Below, piece by piece: positions 1 to 9,472 of a stretch of DNA of 64,000 nt (the first letter of the stretch is position 1; each line of letters begins with the position of its first letter). The notes under the pieces were generated by a model. The model made no database searches and was not told the origin of the DNA. It saw only the letters and a program-made list of their open reading frames with translations. Source of the stretch: Candidatus Contubernalis alkalaceticus (GTDB lineage: Bacteria; Bacillota; Dethiobacteria; SKNC01); contig NZ_CP054699.1 of assembly GCF_022558445.1 (NCBI RefSeq), forward strand, positions 638,001-702,000. The letters run 5' to 3'. The position numbers were made by a program, and so were the translations under genes.

Positions 1-137
1 GCCGGATAATAACCGGTTCTGATATATTAGGACGGCTGATGCGGGGCATCAGCCGGAGTATCATGATTACTGACTTGGGAAAGCATGTCGGTTCTGCTTC
101 ATCTTCTCACCAGTAATAGTAGAAACTGCGGACAATT

Positions 138-174
138 GGAAATTGTTGAGGGCTAGGGCCTGAATCTTCGAGCA
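138..174 (+). repeat. Dispersed 37-bp repeat, copy 1
   Basis: This 37-bp stretch aligns without gaps to two others at 18462-18498 and 62064-62100, about 30 of 37 positions shared in the pairs I compared. All three translate in one frame to a similar peptide (LEI-x-EGKG-x-NLRA), here interrupted by a stop. They are probably relics of one coding segment or a mobile sequence, but I do not recognise the parent. The rest of positions 1-192 holds nothing else I can identify. Confidence 0.5.
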
Positions 175-192
175 CCTGCTGGGACGCAGGGG

Positions 193-2946
193 TCAGGGTA
201 AAAGGTTCAGATTACGTGCCAGAGAGATAGCCTGCACTCTGCCTCTGGCACCTATTTTTCCGTAGATATTACTGGTATGCCATTTAACCGTTCCCAGTGA
301 GAGAAAGAGTTTCCCGGCAATTTCCTGGTTGGAGAACCCCTGACTGATATAATTCAGTATCTCAAGCTCCCGGGATGTCAGCTTTTCAACAAGCTCTGCT
401 GAGTTTTCTTCCCGTTTTTTTAGTGCTTGTCCGGATGCAATTTCTTTACCCGGTGAGTCATTTACCCCCGTAAGTATCTGCTGTATTTTACCGATAAACT
501 CCAACATCTCCGAGTTTGTAACAGCAGTTTTTCGGCGTTTTATTTTTTCGGTTATACATAAGAAAACGGAGTCAGGCTCCCGGGCTTCGTCTATAAATAA
601 CTGAAAATATCCTGATTCTTTCCCTGCCTGCAATGCTGAATAAAAAGAAGTTTCAGCAGCCTGGAAATTCCCTGCCTGTTTTTCCAGTCGGGCTTTGAGA
701 AGCAGTGTTTCCAGCAGAATATTTTGATTTTCTCCCTTGACGGCCTGCTCTTTAACATGGTTTAAAAGAGTGAGGGCATGGGTAAGCTTCTCTTTGTCCT
801 CCACTGTCATGATGCGTGTGAGTATGAGATAACCCCACTCCTGGCCTCCCTTTGCCACCGTCTTTTCTGAAATACCCTCTTTAGCAAGCACACCCAATGC
901 TTCGGACAGTTTTCCCTGCTCCAGCAGAATACGGGCTTTCCAGGTGGCGGCGGGGATCGTTATAAACGCGGGGAGATTTACTTCCCGGTGAAGTATTTCA
1001 ATTTTCCTAACGGTTTGTATTGCATTGGGGTAATCCTGCTGTGAAAAAGAGAGAGCCGTCCTGAACAGGTAATTCCATCCCAGAGAAGGCTTTTCCGGTT
1101 CGCTTAAAAGAAGCCCCCTTTCCACACATTGTTCCGCCTCTTCAAGGTTGCCTTTTTCCCGCAGCAGTTCACCCAGCAGGGTCCAGATAAGTCCTATCCG
1201 GGGGACCCCGGGGAATCCTTTGTCTTTGGCGGTCTGTAACAGTTCCCTGGTCAATTCCTCGCTTTCCCTCAGTTTTCCCTGGAAGTAAAGACCGGTTGCT
1301 ACTTTAAAGCCGGCGCTTACAATCAGGTATTTATTACCGTATTTTTGTCTGTTATGGTATGCTTCGCGGTAAAAAGGAAGGGCGCCTTTAGGATTGCCGG
1401 AAAAAATCCGGGCGTCACCGGAGATAATAGCTGCGTTTGTGCGCCAGTAATAATTGTCAGTAGACAAAAGAGTCATGGCTTTTTCAGCATATTCCAGGGC
1501 CTTCTTAAAATCGTTATTGTAAATATAGTAGTAAGTTTTTACCACCGCCAGCATCCCGGTTAGCTCTTCCTGCCCTTCTTTTTCTTCGTAACCCGTTTCT
1601 TCTGCCAGGTCCAGGCAGGTCCTGGCCTCTTCTTTGCCTTTGTCGATGAGGTGCAGCCAGGCTTTGTGTGCGATCAGGCGGGGATTTTTCTTTAACAATT
1701 CCGGAGAGAAACTGTTTAAATATTGAATTATCAGCCTTAACCCCTCACTTAGCAGTAGTTCTTCAATATGATTATTAAGAATAAGGGCAGCGGTCCCGGT
1801 ATTTCCGCCGTTAAGGGCATGACGCAGGGCTTCTCCGGGTTCGCCTGCCTCTACGAACCATCTGCAGGCTTTTTCGTGCAGCATTGATATCTCTTTGGGA
1901 CAGCGGCTTTTCAGCTTATATAATAGCATATCGGCAAATAACGGATGATACCGATACCAGATCCCTTCTTCATCAAGAGGGATAACAAAGAGGTTGTTGC
2001 GTTCCAAGTTTGCCAGGATATCAGAGCTGCCTGTTCTGCCGGTGACAGCATCACAGAGAGAGGCATTGAAACGGTTTAATATGGAAGTTTGCATCAGGAA
2101 TTCTTGAACGGTCCCGGGTTGAATTGCATATGCCTCTTCGCTCAAAAACTGAAAGACATGCCGATGTGTACCGGCAAATGTTTCGATAAATTTCTCTGTG
2201 TTTCCGCTGGCGGAAAGGGAAGCGGCCACCAGCTGCAGGCCTGTTACCCAGCCTTCAACTTTTTTACACAGGGCGTACAATTGTGTTTCAGCCAGCCGGA
2301 GGTCGCCGGTTTCAGCCAGTAAACGGGCAGCTTCCTCTTCAGAAAATTTAAGCTGCTCCAGGCGGATTTCAGCCATTTTACCTCTGGCCCGCCACCTTGA
2401 CAGGGGCCAGGGGGGATCGGAACGGGTAGTTAGCACCAGGTGAAGTGTGGGCGGCAGATTTTCCACAAAAAAGACCATGGTTTTATGAATTGTGTTGTTG
2501 TTAATCATGTGGTAATCATCTAAGACCAGGTAGGCAGGGCTATCCATGGTAAACAGATCATTTAGCAGAGGGGTCAGAAAAGGCTGGTTTCCGGCAGCCG
2601 ACTCTGAAGTGGCTGTTCCGGAACGCAGCATTTCCAGGGCGCCTTTTCCGGTGTCCGCATTTATATTCTGCAGGGCGGAGATCAGATAGATCCAGAAACG
2701 TTCCGGGTCATTATCTGTCTCATCAAGGGAATACCAGGCAGTCCTGTTTTCCTGACCCGAAAGCCAGTTTCTTGCGGTGGTTGTTTTGCCGTAGCCGGCG
2801 GGAGCTGAAAACAGGGTTAATCCCCGGGTAAATCCTTCTGCAGCCGTTAAATCTTTTTGCAGACGTTCCAAAATGAGATGACGGGAGATTATATTAAGAC
2901 CCGGCGGGGGGATGATATTTTTAATTTTAAGAATATGACCAACCAT
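193..2946 (-). CDS. MalT-type ATP-dependent LuxR family transcriptional regulator
   Basis: This is a large one-component regulator of 917 residues, the usual size for MalT-like proteins. Residues 48-55 form a Walker A motif (APAGYGKT) and a Walker B (YLVLDDYH) lies near residue 140, so the N-terminal third is a STAND-type signalling ATPase. The middle is helical and TPR-like and would bind the inducer. The last 60 or so residues are a LuxR helix-turn-helix (LTSRELEILNYISQGFSNQE). In this family inducer and ATP drive oligomerisation and promoter activation. The ATG follows a strong ribosome binding site (GGAGG, 9-base gap). The divergent neighbour at 3162 is a possible target, but the inducer cannot be inferred. 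A broken relative lies at 41965-43794. Confidence 0.93.
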   Translation of the reverse strand: MVGHILKIKNIIPPPGLNIISRHLILERLQKDLTAAEGFTRGLTLFSAPAGYGKTTTARNWLSGQENRTAWYSLDETDNDPERFWIYLISALQNINADTGKGALEMLRSGTATSESAAGNQPFLTPLLNDLFTMDSPAYLVLDDYHMINNNTIHKTMVFFVENLPPTLHLVLTTRSDPPWPLSRWRARGKMAEIRLEQLKFSEEEAARLLAETGDLRLAETQLYALCKKVEGWVTGLQLVAASLSASGNTEKFIETFAGTHRHVFQFLSEEAYAIQPGTVQEFLMQTSILNRFNASLCDAVTGRTGSSDILANLERNNLFVIPLDEEGIWYRYHPLFADMLLYKLKSRCPKEISMLHEKACRWFVEAGEPGEALRHALNGGNTGTAALILNNHIEELLLSEGLRLIIQYLNSFSPELLKKNPRLIAHKAWLHLIDKGKEEARTCLDLAEETGYEEKEGQEELTGMLAVVKTYYYIYNNDFKKALEYAEKAMTLLSTDNYYWRTNAAIISGDARIFSGNPKGALPFYREAYHNRQKYGNKYLIVSAGFKVATGLYFQGKLRESEELTRELLQTAKDKGFPGVPRIGLIWTLLGELLREKGNLEEAEQCVERGLLLSEPEKPSLGWNYLFRTALSFSQQDYPNAIQTVRKIEILHREVNLPAFITIPAATWKARILLEQGKLSEALGVLAKEGISEKTVAKGGQEWGYLILTRIMTVEDKEKLTHALTLLNHVKEQAVKGENQNILLETLLLKARLEKQAGNFQAAETSFYSALQAGKESGYFQLFIDEAREPDSVFLCITEKIKRRKTAVTNSEMLEFIGKIQQILTGVNDSPGKEIASGQALKKREENSAELVEKLTSRELEILNYISQGFSNQEIAGKLFLSLGTVKWHTSNIYGKIGARGRVQAISLARNLNLLP

Positions 2947-3029
2947 TAATTTGCACCTCCGTTAGCCTGCAATTAAATATTATTTCGACATTTAGACTTA
3001 TTATCCCTTTTTCACCTGATATCTTGATA

Positions 3030-3069
3030 CCCAACCTTTGGCAGGTTTGAAGCCATGGGTTGGGGTTTT
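3030..3069 (+). promoter_or_regulatory. Leader hairpin with T-run before the reductase gene
   Basis: CCCAACC (3030-3036) pairs with GGTTGGG (3058-3064), a smaller GGC/GCC pairing lies inside, and TTTT follows. It could be an attenuator in the 5' leader of the plus-strand reductase gene. It matches no riboswitch class I know. Confidence 0.35.
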
Positions 3070-3161
3070 AGCTGCATTTGCAAAACCTCCTGGTTGGCAG
3101 GTCTAAAATAAAGGGGACTGAGTTAATATAAAGTCATAACAAAGAAGGAGCTGAACAGATA

Positions 3162-4118
3162 ATGAAAAAGATGAAAATTTTGTTTTTCGGTGCGGGTGTT
3201 CTGGGCAGTCTGTATGCTGCCAGGTTGCATGAGGCGGGAACGGAAGTGACATTGGTAGCCCGTGGTTCCAGGTATGAGGACCTGAAAAAGCACGGTATTG
3301 TACTGGAACAGTTTAATACGGGAGAGCGAACCACTACAAATGTGCGCCTGGTTGACAGTATTCCGGAGAACGAGTACTTTGATGTGTGTGTGGTGTTAAT
3401 ACAAAAAAATCAGCTTCACGATGCACTTCCGGCATTAGCGACAAACCCTCATATACCGGCATTTCTTTTTATGCACAATGACTCGGAAGGCCCGCAACCC
3501 ATGATTGACGCTTTGGGACGTGAGAGGGTTCTGCTGGGGCATGTTAACGCCGGTGGCGAGCGTGACGGTTACGTTGTCCGTTACATGGTGGCAGAAAAGA
3601 TGACCATGGGCGAACTTAACGGGGAAAAGAGCCAGCGTCTGCAGCAAATAGCAGGTGCCTTTAAAGCGGCGGGCTTTCCGGTAGTGTTCAGCAGAAATAT
3701 GGATTCATGGAAGCGTTATCACGTGGCAATCGGATTGGCGCTTACAGGCTCCATTTATATGGCCGGTTTATGCAATTATCGTCTGGCGCGGAACCGAGCA
3801 GCTATCAGAAAATGTTGGCAGGGTATGCGCGAAGCATTCCAGGTTCTGCGAACCCTTGGTTTTCCCATGGAACCGCCGAAGCTGCGCTGGGGCATGCATA
3901 TTCCCGAATTTATCATGGTTCCCCTGCTGCAGCGTGTACTGGGTTCGGAACTTTTCGATATCGGCGGTGTGCGTCACGCCAGGAATGCCCGTGACGAGAT
4001 GCTGCAGCTGAGGGAAGAATTCAGACAACTTAAAGAAAAAGCCGGAATTAAGACCCCTGTGTTGGATGAAGTTGAAAAGTATTTTGATCCTTCTGTCCCA
4101 CCAGCTTTTACAGATTAA
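3162..4118 (+). CDS. Ketopantoate reductase family (ApbA/PanE-like) NADP-dependent oxidoreductase
   Basis: The protein has 318 residues. Its N-terminus is a Rossmann fold with the dinucleotide motif GAGVLG at residues 10-15, followed by a strand ending in ARGSRYEDLKKHG as in PanE. The C-terminal half is helical, as in the 6-phosphogluconate-dehydrogenase-like C domain. True PanE reduces ketopantoate to pantoate with NADPH during CoA synthesis. The usual Lys/Asn catalytic region is altered here (DSWKRYHVAIG), and no panB, panC or panD is nearby, so the substrate is uncertain. The ATG follows AGAAGGAG. The gene is probably cotranscribed with the small gene 29 bases downstream. Confidence 0.8.
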   Translation: MKKMKILFFGAGVLGSLYAARLHEAGTEVTLVARGSRYEDLKKHGIVLEQFNTGERTTTNVRLVDSIPENEYFDVCVVLIQKNQLHDALPALATNPHIPAFLFMHNDSEGPQPMIDALGRERVLLGHVNAGGERDGYVVRYMVAEKMTMGELNGEKSQRLQQIAGAFKAAGFPVVFSRNMDSWKRYHVAIGLALTGSIYMAGLCNYRLARNRAAIRKCWQGMREAFQVLRTLGFPMEPPKLRWGMHIPEFIMVPLLQRVLGSELFDIGGVRHARNARDEMLQLREEFRQLKEKAGIKTPVLDEVEKYFDPSVPPAFTD

Positions 4119-4147
4119 TATTAAAAATAAGGGAGGAAGGGCGAAAA

Positions 4148-4396
4148 ATGGATAATAAGAAAGGTAACTACAAGGTTGCATCACAAGAATATGTCTGGCG
4201 GGTGCGGGTACGTTCCCTGGCTCACCTTGATTCCTGGATAAAGGATTACTTTGCCGAATTTGCCATCAGTCATGAACAAGACGGCACAACTTATTTAAAC
4301 GGAGAATTATCGGACATGTCTGCCGTATACGGTTTAATCTTACTGTTGAGAGATGCAGGGGTGGAGCTTTTGTCCCTGCAAGTAGAACGGGTTTAG
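4148..4396 (+). CDS. Small conserved-looking protein of unknown function
   Basis: This 82-residue soluble protein has a good ribosome binding site (GGGAGGAAGG). I see no signal peptide or membrane segment. The C-terminal half (DMSAVYGLILLLRDAGVELL followed by a short strand) looks like an alpha-beta unit. Its position 29 bases after the PanE-like gene suggests an operon and possibly a joint function. I do not recognise the family. Confidence 0.65.
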   Translation: MDNKKGNYKVASQEYVWRVRVRSLAHLDSWIKDYFAEFAISHEQDGTTYLNGELSDMSAVYGLILLLRDAGVELLSLQVERV

Positions 4397-4486
4397 TTTA
4401 TTATGAAAAATCTGAAAAAAAGAACCTTGAGCGGGTGTGATAGGGAAGTTCAGGAAAAATATAAATCAGGGAAGGGTGGGAGAAAT

Positions 4487-5227
4487 ATGAAGGGGAATTT
4501 CTTAAGGCCACTTTGGGAAAAAGTATTCAAATCAGAAATCCGTTTTATTGTTGTGATGTTTGTATTGCTGGGGATAATACGCATAATTGGCCTTGTTAGG
4601 GAAGAAATCAATGTAGTGGTTTTGGGCTTTCTCATTATGTGGGTTTTACCTGTAGTTTTTTTCCATAAGAATGGGAGAGGAAAAATTGGGATAAAAAAAG
4701 CTGATAATCGGGTTTGGTTATTACTTTCTTTTTTTATAGGGGTTTTAGGTGCTGGAGTTATTTATTGGCTTGGTCATCTGCTCTATGGAACCGGTACTGA
4801 GAATTGGGGAATGACCGTTGTAAGAGAATATAGTGCCCAAGGAGAAGCGCTTACTCCTGGAGTGTTTGTGGTCATCACTTTTTTATCTATGCTTTTTAGC
4901 CCCATAGGGGAAGAGCTGTTTTTCAGGGGTATGATTCATGAAGTCTTGGCTAAGAGATTATCTAGCTACAAATGGGCTGGATTTTTAAGCAGCATTTCTT
5001 TTGCGGCTATACACATCCCGCACTACGATTTAATTTTTGCCGGCAGGGGTTTCACAAATACCTTTGTGCCGATGTCCTTGTGGTTCCTCTTCATGTTTTT
5101 GGTATCTTACCTATTCATTTATGCCAGGAGTAAAAGCGGCTCCATATTTGGAGCAATTCTTTGTCATTCAGGCTATATCCTGGGGATGAACTCTTATATT
5201 TACTTCGCATTGCTGTCTAGAATGTGA
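4487..5227 (+). CDS. CPBP family intramembrane glutamic metalloprotease (CAAX protease/Abi)
   Basis: This polytopic membrane protein carries the CPBP motifs: EELFFRG (E142-E143 to G148), a second motif with H176 (AAIHIPHY), and a third with H227 (LCHSGY). The paired glutamates and two histidines form the active site of the Rce1-like family. Members act in prenyl-protein processing, bacteriocin self-immunity or regulated proteolysis; which applies here is unknown. I chose the ATG preceded by GGGTGGGAG. An in-frame ATG 84 bases upstream (4403) lacks a ribosome binding site and would add a charged, unlikely leader. About 246 residues is normal for the family. Confidence 0.87.
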   Translation: MKGNFLRPLWEKVFKSEIRFIVVMFVLLGIIRIIGLVREEINVVVLGFLIMWVLPVVFFHKNGRGKIGIKKADNRVWLLLSFFIGVLGAGVIYWLGHLLYGTGTENWGMTVVREYSAQGEALTPGVFVVITFLSMLFSPIGEELFFRGMIHEVLAKRLSSYKWAGFLSSISFAAIHIPHYDLIFAGRGFTNTFVPMSLWFLFMFLVSYLFIYARSKSGSIFGAILCHSGYILGMNSYIYFALLSRM

Positions 5228-5289
5228 ACAAGGCGTTTCTTTTCCAAGCCTGATTGCCCTACCGGATAAATATCATTATTGATGAGCAG

Positions 5290-5337
5290 AGAGCCAAGAG
5301 AGCCAAGGGGACGTTTTGTTTGGCTTTCCCATATTTT
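5290..5337 (+). repeat. REP-like repeat (inverted copy at 16551-16612)
   Basis: The segment contains GCCAAGGGGACGTTTTGTTT and continues into an A/T-rich end. An inverted copy at 16551-16612 shares almost all of it and adds extra GGCTCTT units. It lies just upstream of a RAYT transposase relic, the usual setting for REP sequences mobilised by such Y1 transposases. Confidence 0.6.
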
Positions 5338-5363
5338 AAGGCTATTAAATTGAGGTGGTAAAA

Positions 5364-5444
5364 ATGTCAAGGGCTGCCAGGGAAAAAAGCAAAACGGGGA
5401 TATTTCAGAGCCGAGAGGCTCTTATTTCTTTAAATATTTCTTAA
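5364..5444 (+). pseudogene. Relic of a RAYT (REP-associated Y1) transposase N-terminus
   Basis: After a good ribosome binding site (GAGGTGG) an ATG opens a 26-codon frame beginning MSRAAREKSKTGIF, which resembles the start of REP-associated tyrosine transposases (typically M-x-R-x-AREKSxTGIYH). The frame then diverges and stops, and the histidine and tyrosine catalytic motifs are missing. It is a truncated remnant. The remaining DNA to 5587 shows no other gene. Confidence 0.55.
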
Positions 5445-5587
5445 ACGGGTTAATCCACCAGGGGAATTTCAAAGGCCTGGAACTCTGAGCTAAAACCGGC
5501 ACTGCTGAAGTGGGTGGGGGGGGAACAGCCTCATGCATAGTTTGCCGGGTTTTTGGAAAGAGAGGAGTTCCCTCAACTTTTTTCGTT

Positions 5588-6390
5588 CTACTGGTTAATC
5601 ATATGTACGTCCATTTGAGGATAGGGGATATTGATACCTTCTCTGTCAAATTCTAGCTTGGCCTTTTCTAAAACTTCAAAGTAAATGGTCCAGTAATCTT
5701 CCTTATTGCACCATACCCTGAAATAGATAACAATGGCACTGTCACCATGCTCCCCCAGGACAATTTGAGGTGGGGGGTCATCGAAAACCATGGGATGTTC
5801 TTCAGCTATTTTTTGGAGTATGCTCCTTACTTTAGAAATATCATTCTGATAGCCGACACCAAAGGTAAAGTCAACCCTTCGAGTGGGGTTTATACTGTAA
5901 TTAGTGGTGCCGTTGTTGGACAGATTGGAGTTAGGGATAATAATCCTTTTATTATCTGGAGTATCCAGGATTGTGTAGAAAATTTGAATTTCCTTTACAG
6001 TGCCGCTATATCCTACAGCTTCAATGTAATCCCCAACTTTAAAAGGTTTTAGCAGAAGAATTAAAACTCCTCCGGCGAAATTTGCCAGGTTTCCCTGAAG
6101 GGCCAGGCCTACGGCAAAGGAGGCAGCCCCAAGGACTGCTATAAAGGAGGTCATTTCTGCCCCCAGCATGGAAGCGACGGAAATTACCAGCAATATTTGA
6201 AGGACTGTTTTTGACACGGACACCAAAAAGGGCTGCAGGGAGGGATCAATATTTGCTTTTTCAAGTTTACCAGTAGTCAAATGAGCCAAAAAATTAATAA
6301 CCCGTAAACCGACGATTAAAAAAACTATTGACAGCAGAATTTTCCCCCCATATGAAATAATCAGTGGTAAAAAGAGGTTAAAAATTCCAT
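5588..6390 (-). CDS. MscS family small-conductance mechanosensitive channel, frameshifted near its start
   Basis: The body of the gene (from about 6289 down) encodes a typical small MscS core: the pore helix region (GAASFAVGLALQGNLANFAGG), the beta domain and the C-terminal alpha-beta domain (PYPQMDVHMIN). The channel opens under membrane tension to release osmolytes. The ATG at 6390-6388 has an excellent ribosome binding site (AAAGGAG), but its frame stops after nine codons. A single extra T in the T5 run (plus-strand A5, 6380-6384) would join it to the frame encoding a first membrane helix (KILLSIVFLIVGLRVINFL) and the rest, giving about 268 residues. So this is either a real frameshift, a sequencing error, or translation from a weak internal start such as the TTG at 6289. 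Confidence 0.8.
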
Positions 6391-6723
6391 ATTTTCTCTC
6401 CTTTCATAATTTATTTGTAAAACTTATCAACATATTAATAACCGTCATGGGTTGGATTATCCCTTAATTTTTCTATAACAGCTTGGAATAGCTTGGAATA
6501 TGACAAAGTCATTTTTCAGGTCGAACCATGAGCTTACTCAGTACCTATCCAATGGAACTTTTCAGCAGGTTATTGCAGCTTTGAAATCCTAAAAAATTTA
6601 TAAAATGTCTGGCTTACCAGCTTTTGGATATCACCCCTCAGGAAAATTCATGGTATCACCGGGATAGGGGGGCTGTATACGGTCAAGTTTAAAAGAGGAT
6701 GAGTAAAGGGCAGGGTTACTCAA
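6391..6723. other. Intergenic region with short coding relics
   Basis: There is no credible gene. A 30-codon frame at 6500-6592 (MTKSFFRSNHELTQYLSNGT...) lacks a ribosome binding site, and a further open stretch near 6620-6695 reads like protein but has no start. A direct duplication, AGCTTGGAAT twice, lies at 6480-6499. These look like remnants of an older gene. Confidence 0.4.
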
Positions 6724-6752
6724 TTGTAGCAGTCTCTAATTTATGCTACAAT
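6724..6752 (+). promoter_or_regulatory. Sigma-A promoter of the jetABCD operon
   Basis: TTGTAG (6724-6729) and TACAAT (6747-6752) are separated by exactly 17 bases. The transcript would start just before the GGAGGGG ribosome binding site (6762-6768) of jetA. No operator palindrome is evident, so expression may be constitutive. Confidence 0.75.
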
Positions 6753-6776
6753 TATTAACATGGAGGGGTAAAGCTG

Positions 6777-8255
6777 ATGGATGCAAAGCTTTTTCAACCT
6801 ATCGTGGAAGTAAATTATTTAACTGCTGGGAATGTCTGGAGATACAGGGCCATTCTACGGTATTTTTATATACAGCATGAAAGGCTCAGGCATTACCTTT
6901 TTCCGGAGGAAATACTGGACTATCTAAAGCAGAGTCTTTTTTTCCAGGACTATTCCCAGGAACAGCTGCAGCAGGATTTAAACCAGCTGGTTGAATGGAA
7001 AAATCTTATCCCCCGCCAGGACATGGGGAAAGTAAGCACTATCGAGGAATTCAAACGGAAAAAATTTCGTTACCAGTGTACCCCTTATACTGTTGAAATT
7101 GAAAGAATGGTCCAGGCTCTGGAGCAGAAGGGGGATTCCTTTGGAGGCTCTCTGGAAAAAACCCTCTTTGATCGTCTCCTGGATGGATTGATTAAAATTT
7201 CTTCTTCTCAAGCGGTTCAAGCTTTACCCCCGGAAGAGTTAAATGGGATATGGGAAGATATCTACGATAACTTCCGAAAACTAACGGAGAATGCCACTGA
7301 TTATCTGGCCCACCTGGAAAGTGAAAAGGTGGAAGAAATGATGATGACAGAGGCATTTTTAGTCTACAAAGATGCCATTACCGGGTACCTGCGCAGCTTT
7401 ATGTCTGTTCTGCAGCGTATTTCCCTTCGCATAGAATCCCTTCTCCGGGAGATGCCCGCTGAGCTGATCCGGCATATTACTGAAAAACTGGCAGAGTATT
7501 ACCTGAGCATTCCCCGGTTAGAGGAAACTCCCTCAAAAGAGGAGGTAGCCGGAAAATATTTCATTAGGTGGCAGAGCATGTGCACCTGGTTTTTGGGGAG
7601 TGACGGCCGGGAAAGCGACCTGGTCTACCTTCAGAGTTCCACCAACGAAACCATCCGGCGCATTACCCGTTTTGCTCAGCGGATCGGGGAAAAGCACCAT
7701 AATTTTAAGAGCCGCCGAAAGGATTATCTCCACCTGGCCAACTGCTTCGTAAATTGTCAGGATCTGCAGGAAGCCCATGAGCTGTCCGCATGTGTTTTTG
7801 GAGTATCTCATACCCGCCACATTTATTCCCGCCCCAAAGAAACGGAGGATATCTATGTACAGATATGGGACCAGCCAGCTACTGTCATTACGGTTAACCC
7901 CAGGGTTCGCAATTACCGGGAAAAGACCAGGCCCCGCCCCATTATCAGCCATCGGCAGGAAAAGGAAAGGCTGCTGGCACAGTACCTGCAGGAAAAAGAA
8001 GCGGAACAAAAACTGATTGAACAGATGATAAAAAAAGACAGAATTATTTTGAGTGAACTCTCCTTCAGCGACCCCTACATACGAAAAACTATTCTTAACT
8101 GGATTGGCCGGTGTATGGGCAGCCGCCAGTTAGTGGCTAAGACGGAGACGGGGCGAAAATTCAGGCTGAGTAAAATAGATGATAGGCGGATTACTCTCCC
8201 TTGGGAGGACGGCAGCCTGCAGCTTCCTAATTACATGATTCAATTTCTGGAGTAG
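6777..8255 (+). CDS. jetA: Wadjet type I component JetA (TIGR02677/DUF2397, kleisin-like)
   Basis: This 492-residue protein opens the four-gene Wadjet operon and fits the TIGR02677 family in length and composition: an N-terminal winged-helix-like region (VWRYRAILRYFYIQHERLRH), a helical middle, and a basic C-terminal part ending in the WEDGSLQLPNY strand. JetA is the MukF-like kleisin that bridges the SMC heads of JetC and recruits JetB. The complex extrudes DNA loops and lets JetD cut small closed circles, protecting the host from plasmids. The jetB start codon follows 11 bases after the stop, so the genes are cotranscribed. The identification rests on family resemblance plus operon order. 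Confidence 0.9.
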   Translation: MDAKLFQPIVEVNYLTAGNVWRYRAILRYFYIQHERLRHYLFPEEILDYLKQSLFFQDYSQEQLQQDLNQLVEWKNLIPRQDMGKVSTIEEFKRKKFRYQCTPYTVEIERMVQALEQKGDSFGGSLEKTLFDRLLDGLIKISSSQAVQALPPEELNGIWEDIYDNFRKLTENATDYLAHLESEKVEEMMMTEAFLVYKDAITGYLRSFMSVLQRISLRIESLLREMPAELIRHITEKLAEYYLSIPRLEETPSKEEVAGKYFIRWQSMCTWFLGSDGRESDLVYLQSSTNETIRRITRFAQRIGEKHHNFKSRRKDYLHLANCFVNCQDLQEAHELSACVFGVSHTRHIYSRPKETEDIYVQIWDQPATVITVNPRVRNYREKTRPRPIISHRQEKERLLAQYLQEKEAEQKLIEQMIKKDRIILSELSFSDPYIRKTILNWIGRCMGSRQLVAKTETGRKFRLSKIDDRRITLPWEDGSLQLPNYMIQFLE

Positions 8256-8266
8256 GTGATTAAGGA

Positions 8267-9472
8267 ATGGAATTGGAAAGAAAAAAACAGATATTTGATG
8301 ATACTGCCAGGCAGGCGGCGGAACACCTGCTGGAAGAATTCTGGATTATCCGGGAAGATGATCCTGAGATATATCAGCTGATACGGGAAAGGGAGAATAC
8401 CCTTCGAACTTACTTCCTGGAAAAACTGGGTTATCACCTCATTGTGCACCGCGCTTTTGCTAAACTGGAGAAGGTTCCCGCCTGCCCGGAATCCTGGATG
8501 GGAATACAGTCCTTTAAACATACCCGGGATTACGGGCTGTTCTGCTGCCTGCTGGCCTACCTGGAGAGCAAAAATATAGACGAGCAGTTTTTACTTTCGG
8601 ACCTCTGCGAAGAGCTGCAGAGCTTATACCCCGGAGAAGAAGGCCTGGACTGGACTCAATATGAGCATCGAAAATCAATGGTCCGGGTGCTGCAGGCGGC
8701 ATCAGAACTCCGGGTGGTAAAGCTGGTAGACGGTGACATTTCCGGCTTCAGCTACCTGGAAACGCACGAAGCCCTTTTTGAGGTACCCCTGGTGTCCCGT
8801 TATTATATGCGTTCCTATCCGAAAGATTTATCCCTGTTTGATTCCAGAGAACAAATCCTGGAGGCGGAGTGGCAGGGGGCAGAAGAGAGCACAGGAGTAA
8901 AACGAAGACACCGGGTTTACCGGCAGCTCATGCTTTCCCCGGCTATGTATGCCGGAAGAAGCGGTGATCCCGATTTTCTTTACCTGCGGAACTTTCGAAA
9001 CCGCATCAGCGAGGATATTGAGAGACATACCAGTTTTCAGTTTGAACTGTATCAAAACGAGGCCATGCTTACCCTGCCGGAGAGGAAGGCCCTCTTTACA
9101 GTTTTTCCTGATAACAGGGCCATTGCCGACATCACCATGCAGTTTGCTTCTTTCGCCCGCAGGCAGAAGGAAGAGGAGGATATCCCCCTGCAGCATGACG
9201 GTTCCCTCTGCCTCACACCAACAGATTTCGAAAAATGGGTGGCGCAATGTAAAGACCTGTATGGAGTGGGATGGAGCAAGCAGTACCGTGAAGCTTCTCT
9301 TTCGGAAACGGCCCGGGATTTACTTACTTTCATAATTGATTGGAAGATGGCCCGGCTGGATAAAGAAACAGGGGTGGTCTACCTGCTTCCCTTATTGGCC
9401 CGAACCATATGCAGGTATCCCGAAGATTTTCTAAAGCCTTCTAAAGAAGGGGTGAATATCGATGAACAGTAG
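8267..9472 (+). CDS. jetB: Wadjet type I component JetB (TIGR02678/DUF2398, MukE-like)
   Basis: This 401-residue protein is of the TIGR02678 type. It has tandem winged-helix character (FLEKLGYHLIVHRAFAKLEK, then KHTRDYGLFCCLLAYLESK), and a conserved-looking stretch follows with VSRYYMRSYPKDLS. JetB is the KITE (MukE-like) subunit of the Wadjet SMC complex and binds the JetA kleisin. Its last 11 bases overlap the jetC start, a sign of translational coupling. No frameshift or missing block is visible. Confidence 0.9.
   Translation: MELERKKQIFDDTARQAAEHLLEEFWIIREDDPEIYQLIRERENTLRTYFLEKLGYHLIVHRAFAKLEKVPACPESWMGIQSFKHTRDYGLFCCLLAYLESKNIDEQFLLSDLCEELQSLYPGEEGLDWTQYEHRKSMVRVLQAASELRVVKLVDGDISGFSYLETHEALFEVPLVSRYYMRSYPKDLSLFDSREQILEAEWQGAEESTGVKRRHRVYRQLMLSPAMYAGRSGDPDFLYLRNFRNRISEDIERHTSFQFELYQNEAMLTLPERKALFTVFPDNRAIADITMQFASFARRQKEEEDIPLQHDGSLCLTPTDFEKWVAQCKDLYGVGWSKQYREASLSETARDLLTFIIDWKMARLDKETGVVYLLPLLARTICRYPEDFLKPSKEGVNIDEQ

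Noticed and set aside
1-192. Possible riboswitch near the start of the window
   Set aside because: I tried the cyclic di-GMP and other known consensus patterns by eye and found no match; the conserved part is better explained as a coding relic.
3768-4184. Minus-strand 138-codon frame opposite the reductase gene
   Set aside because: It is antisense to a clear gene with a better start and codon pattern.
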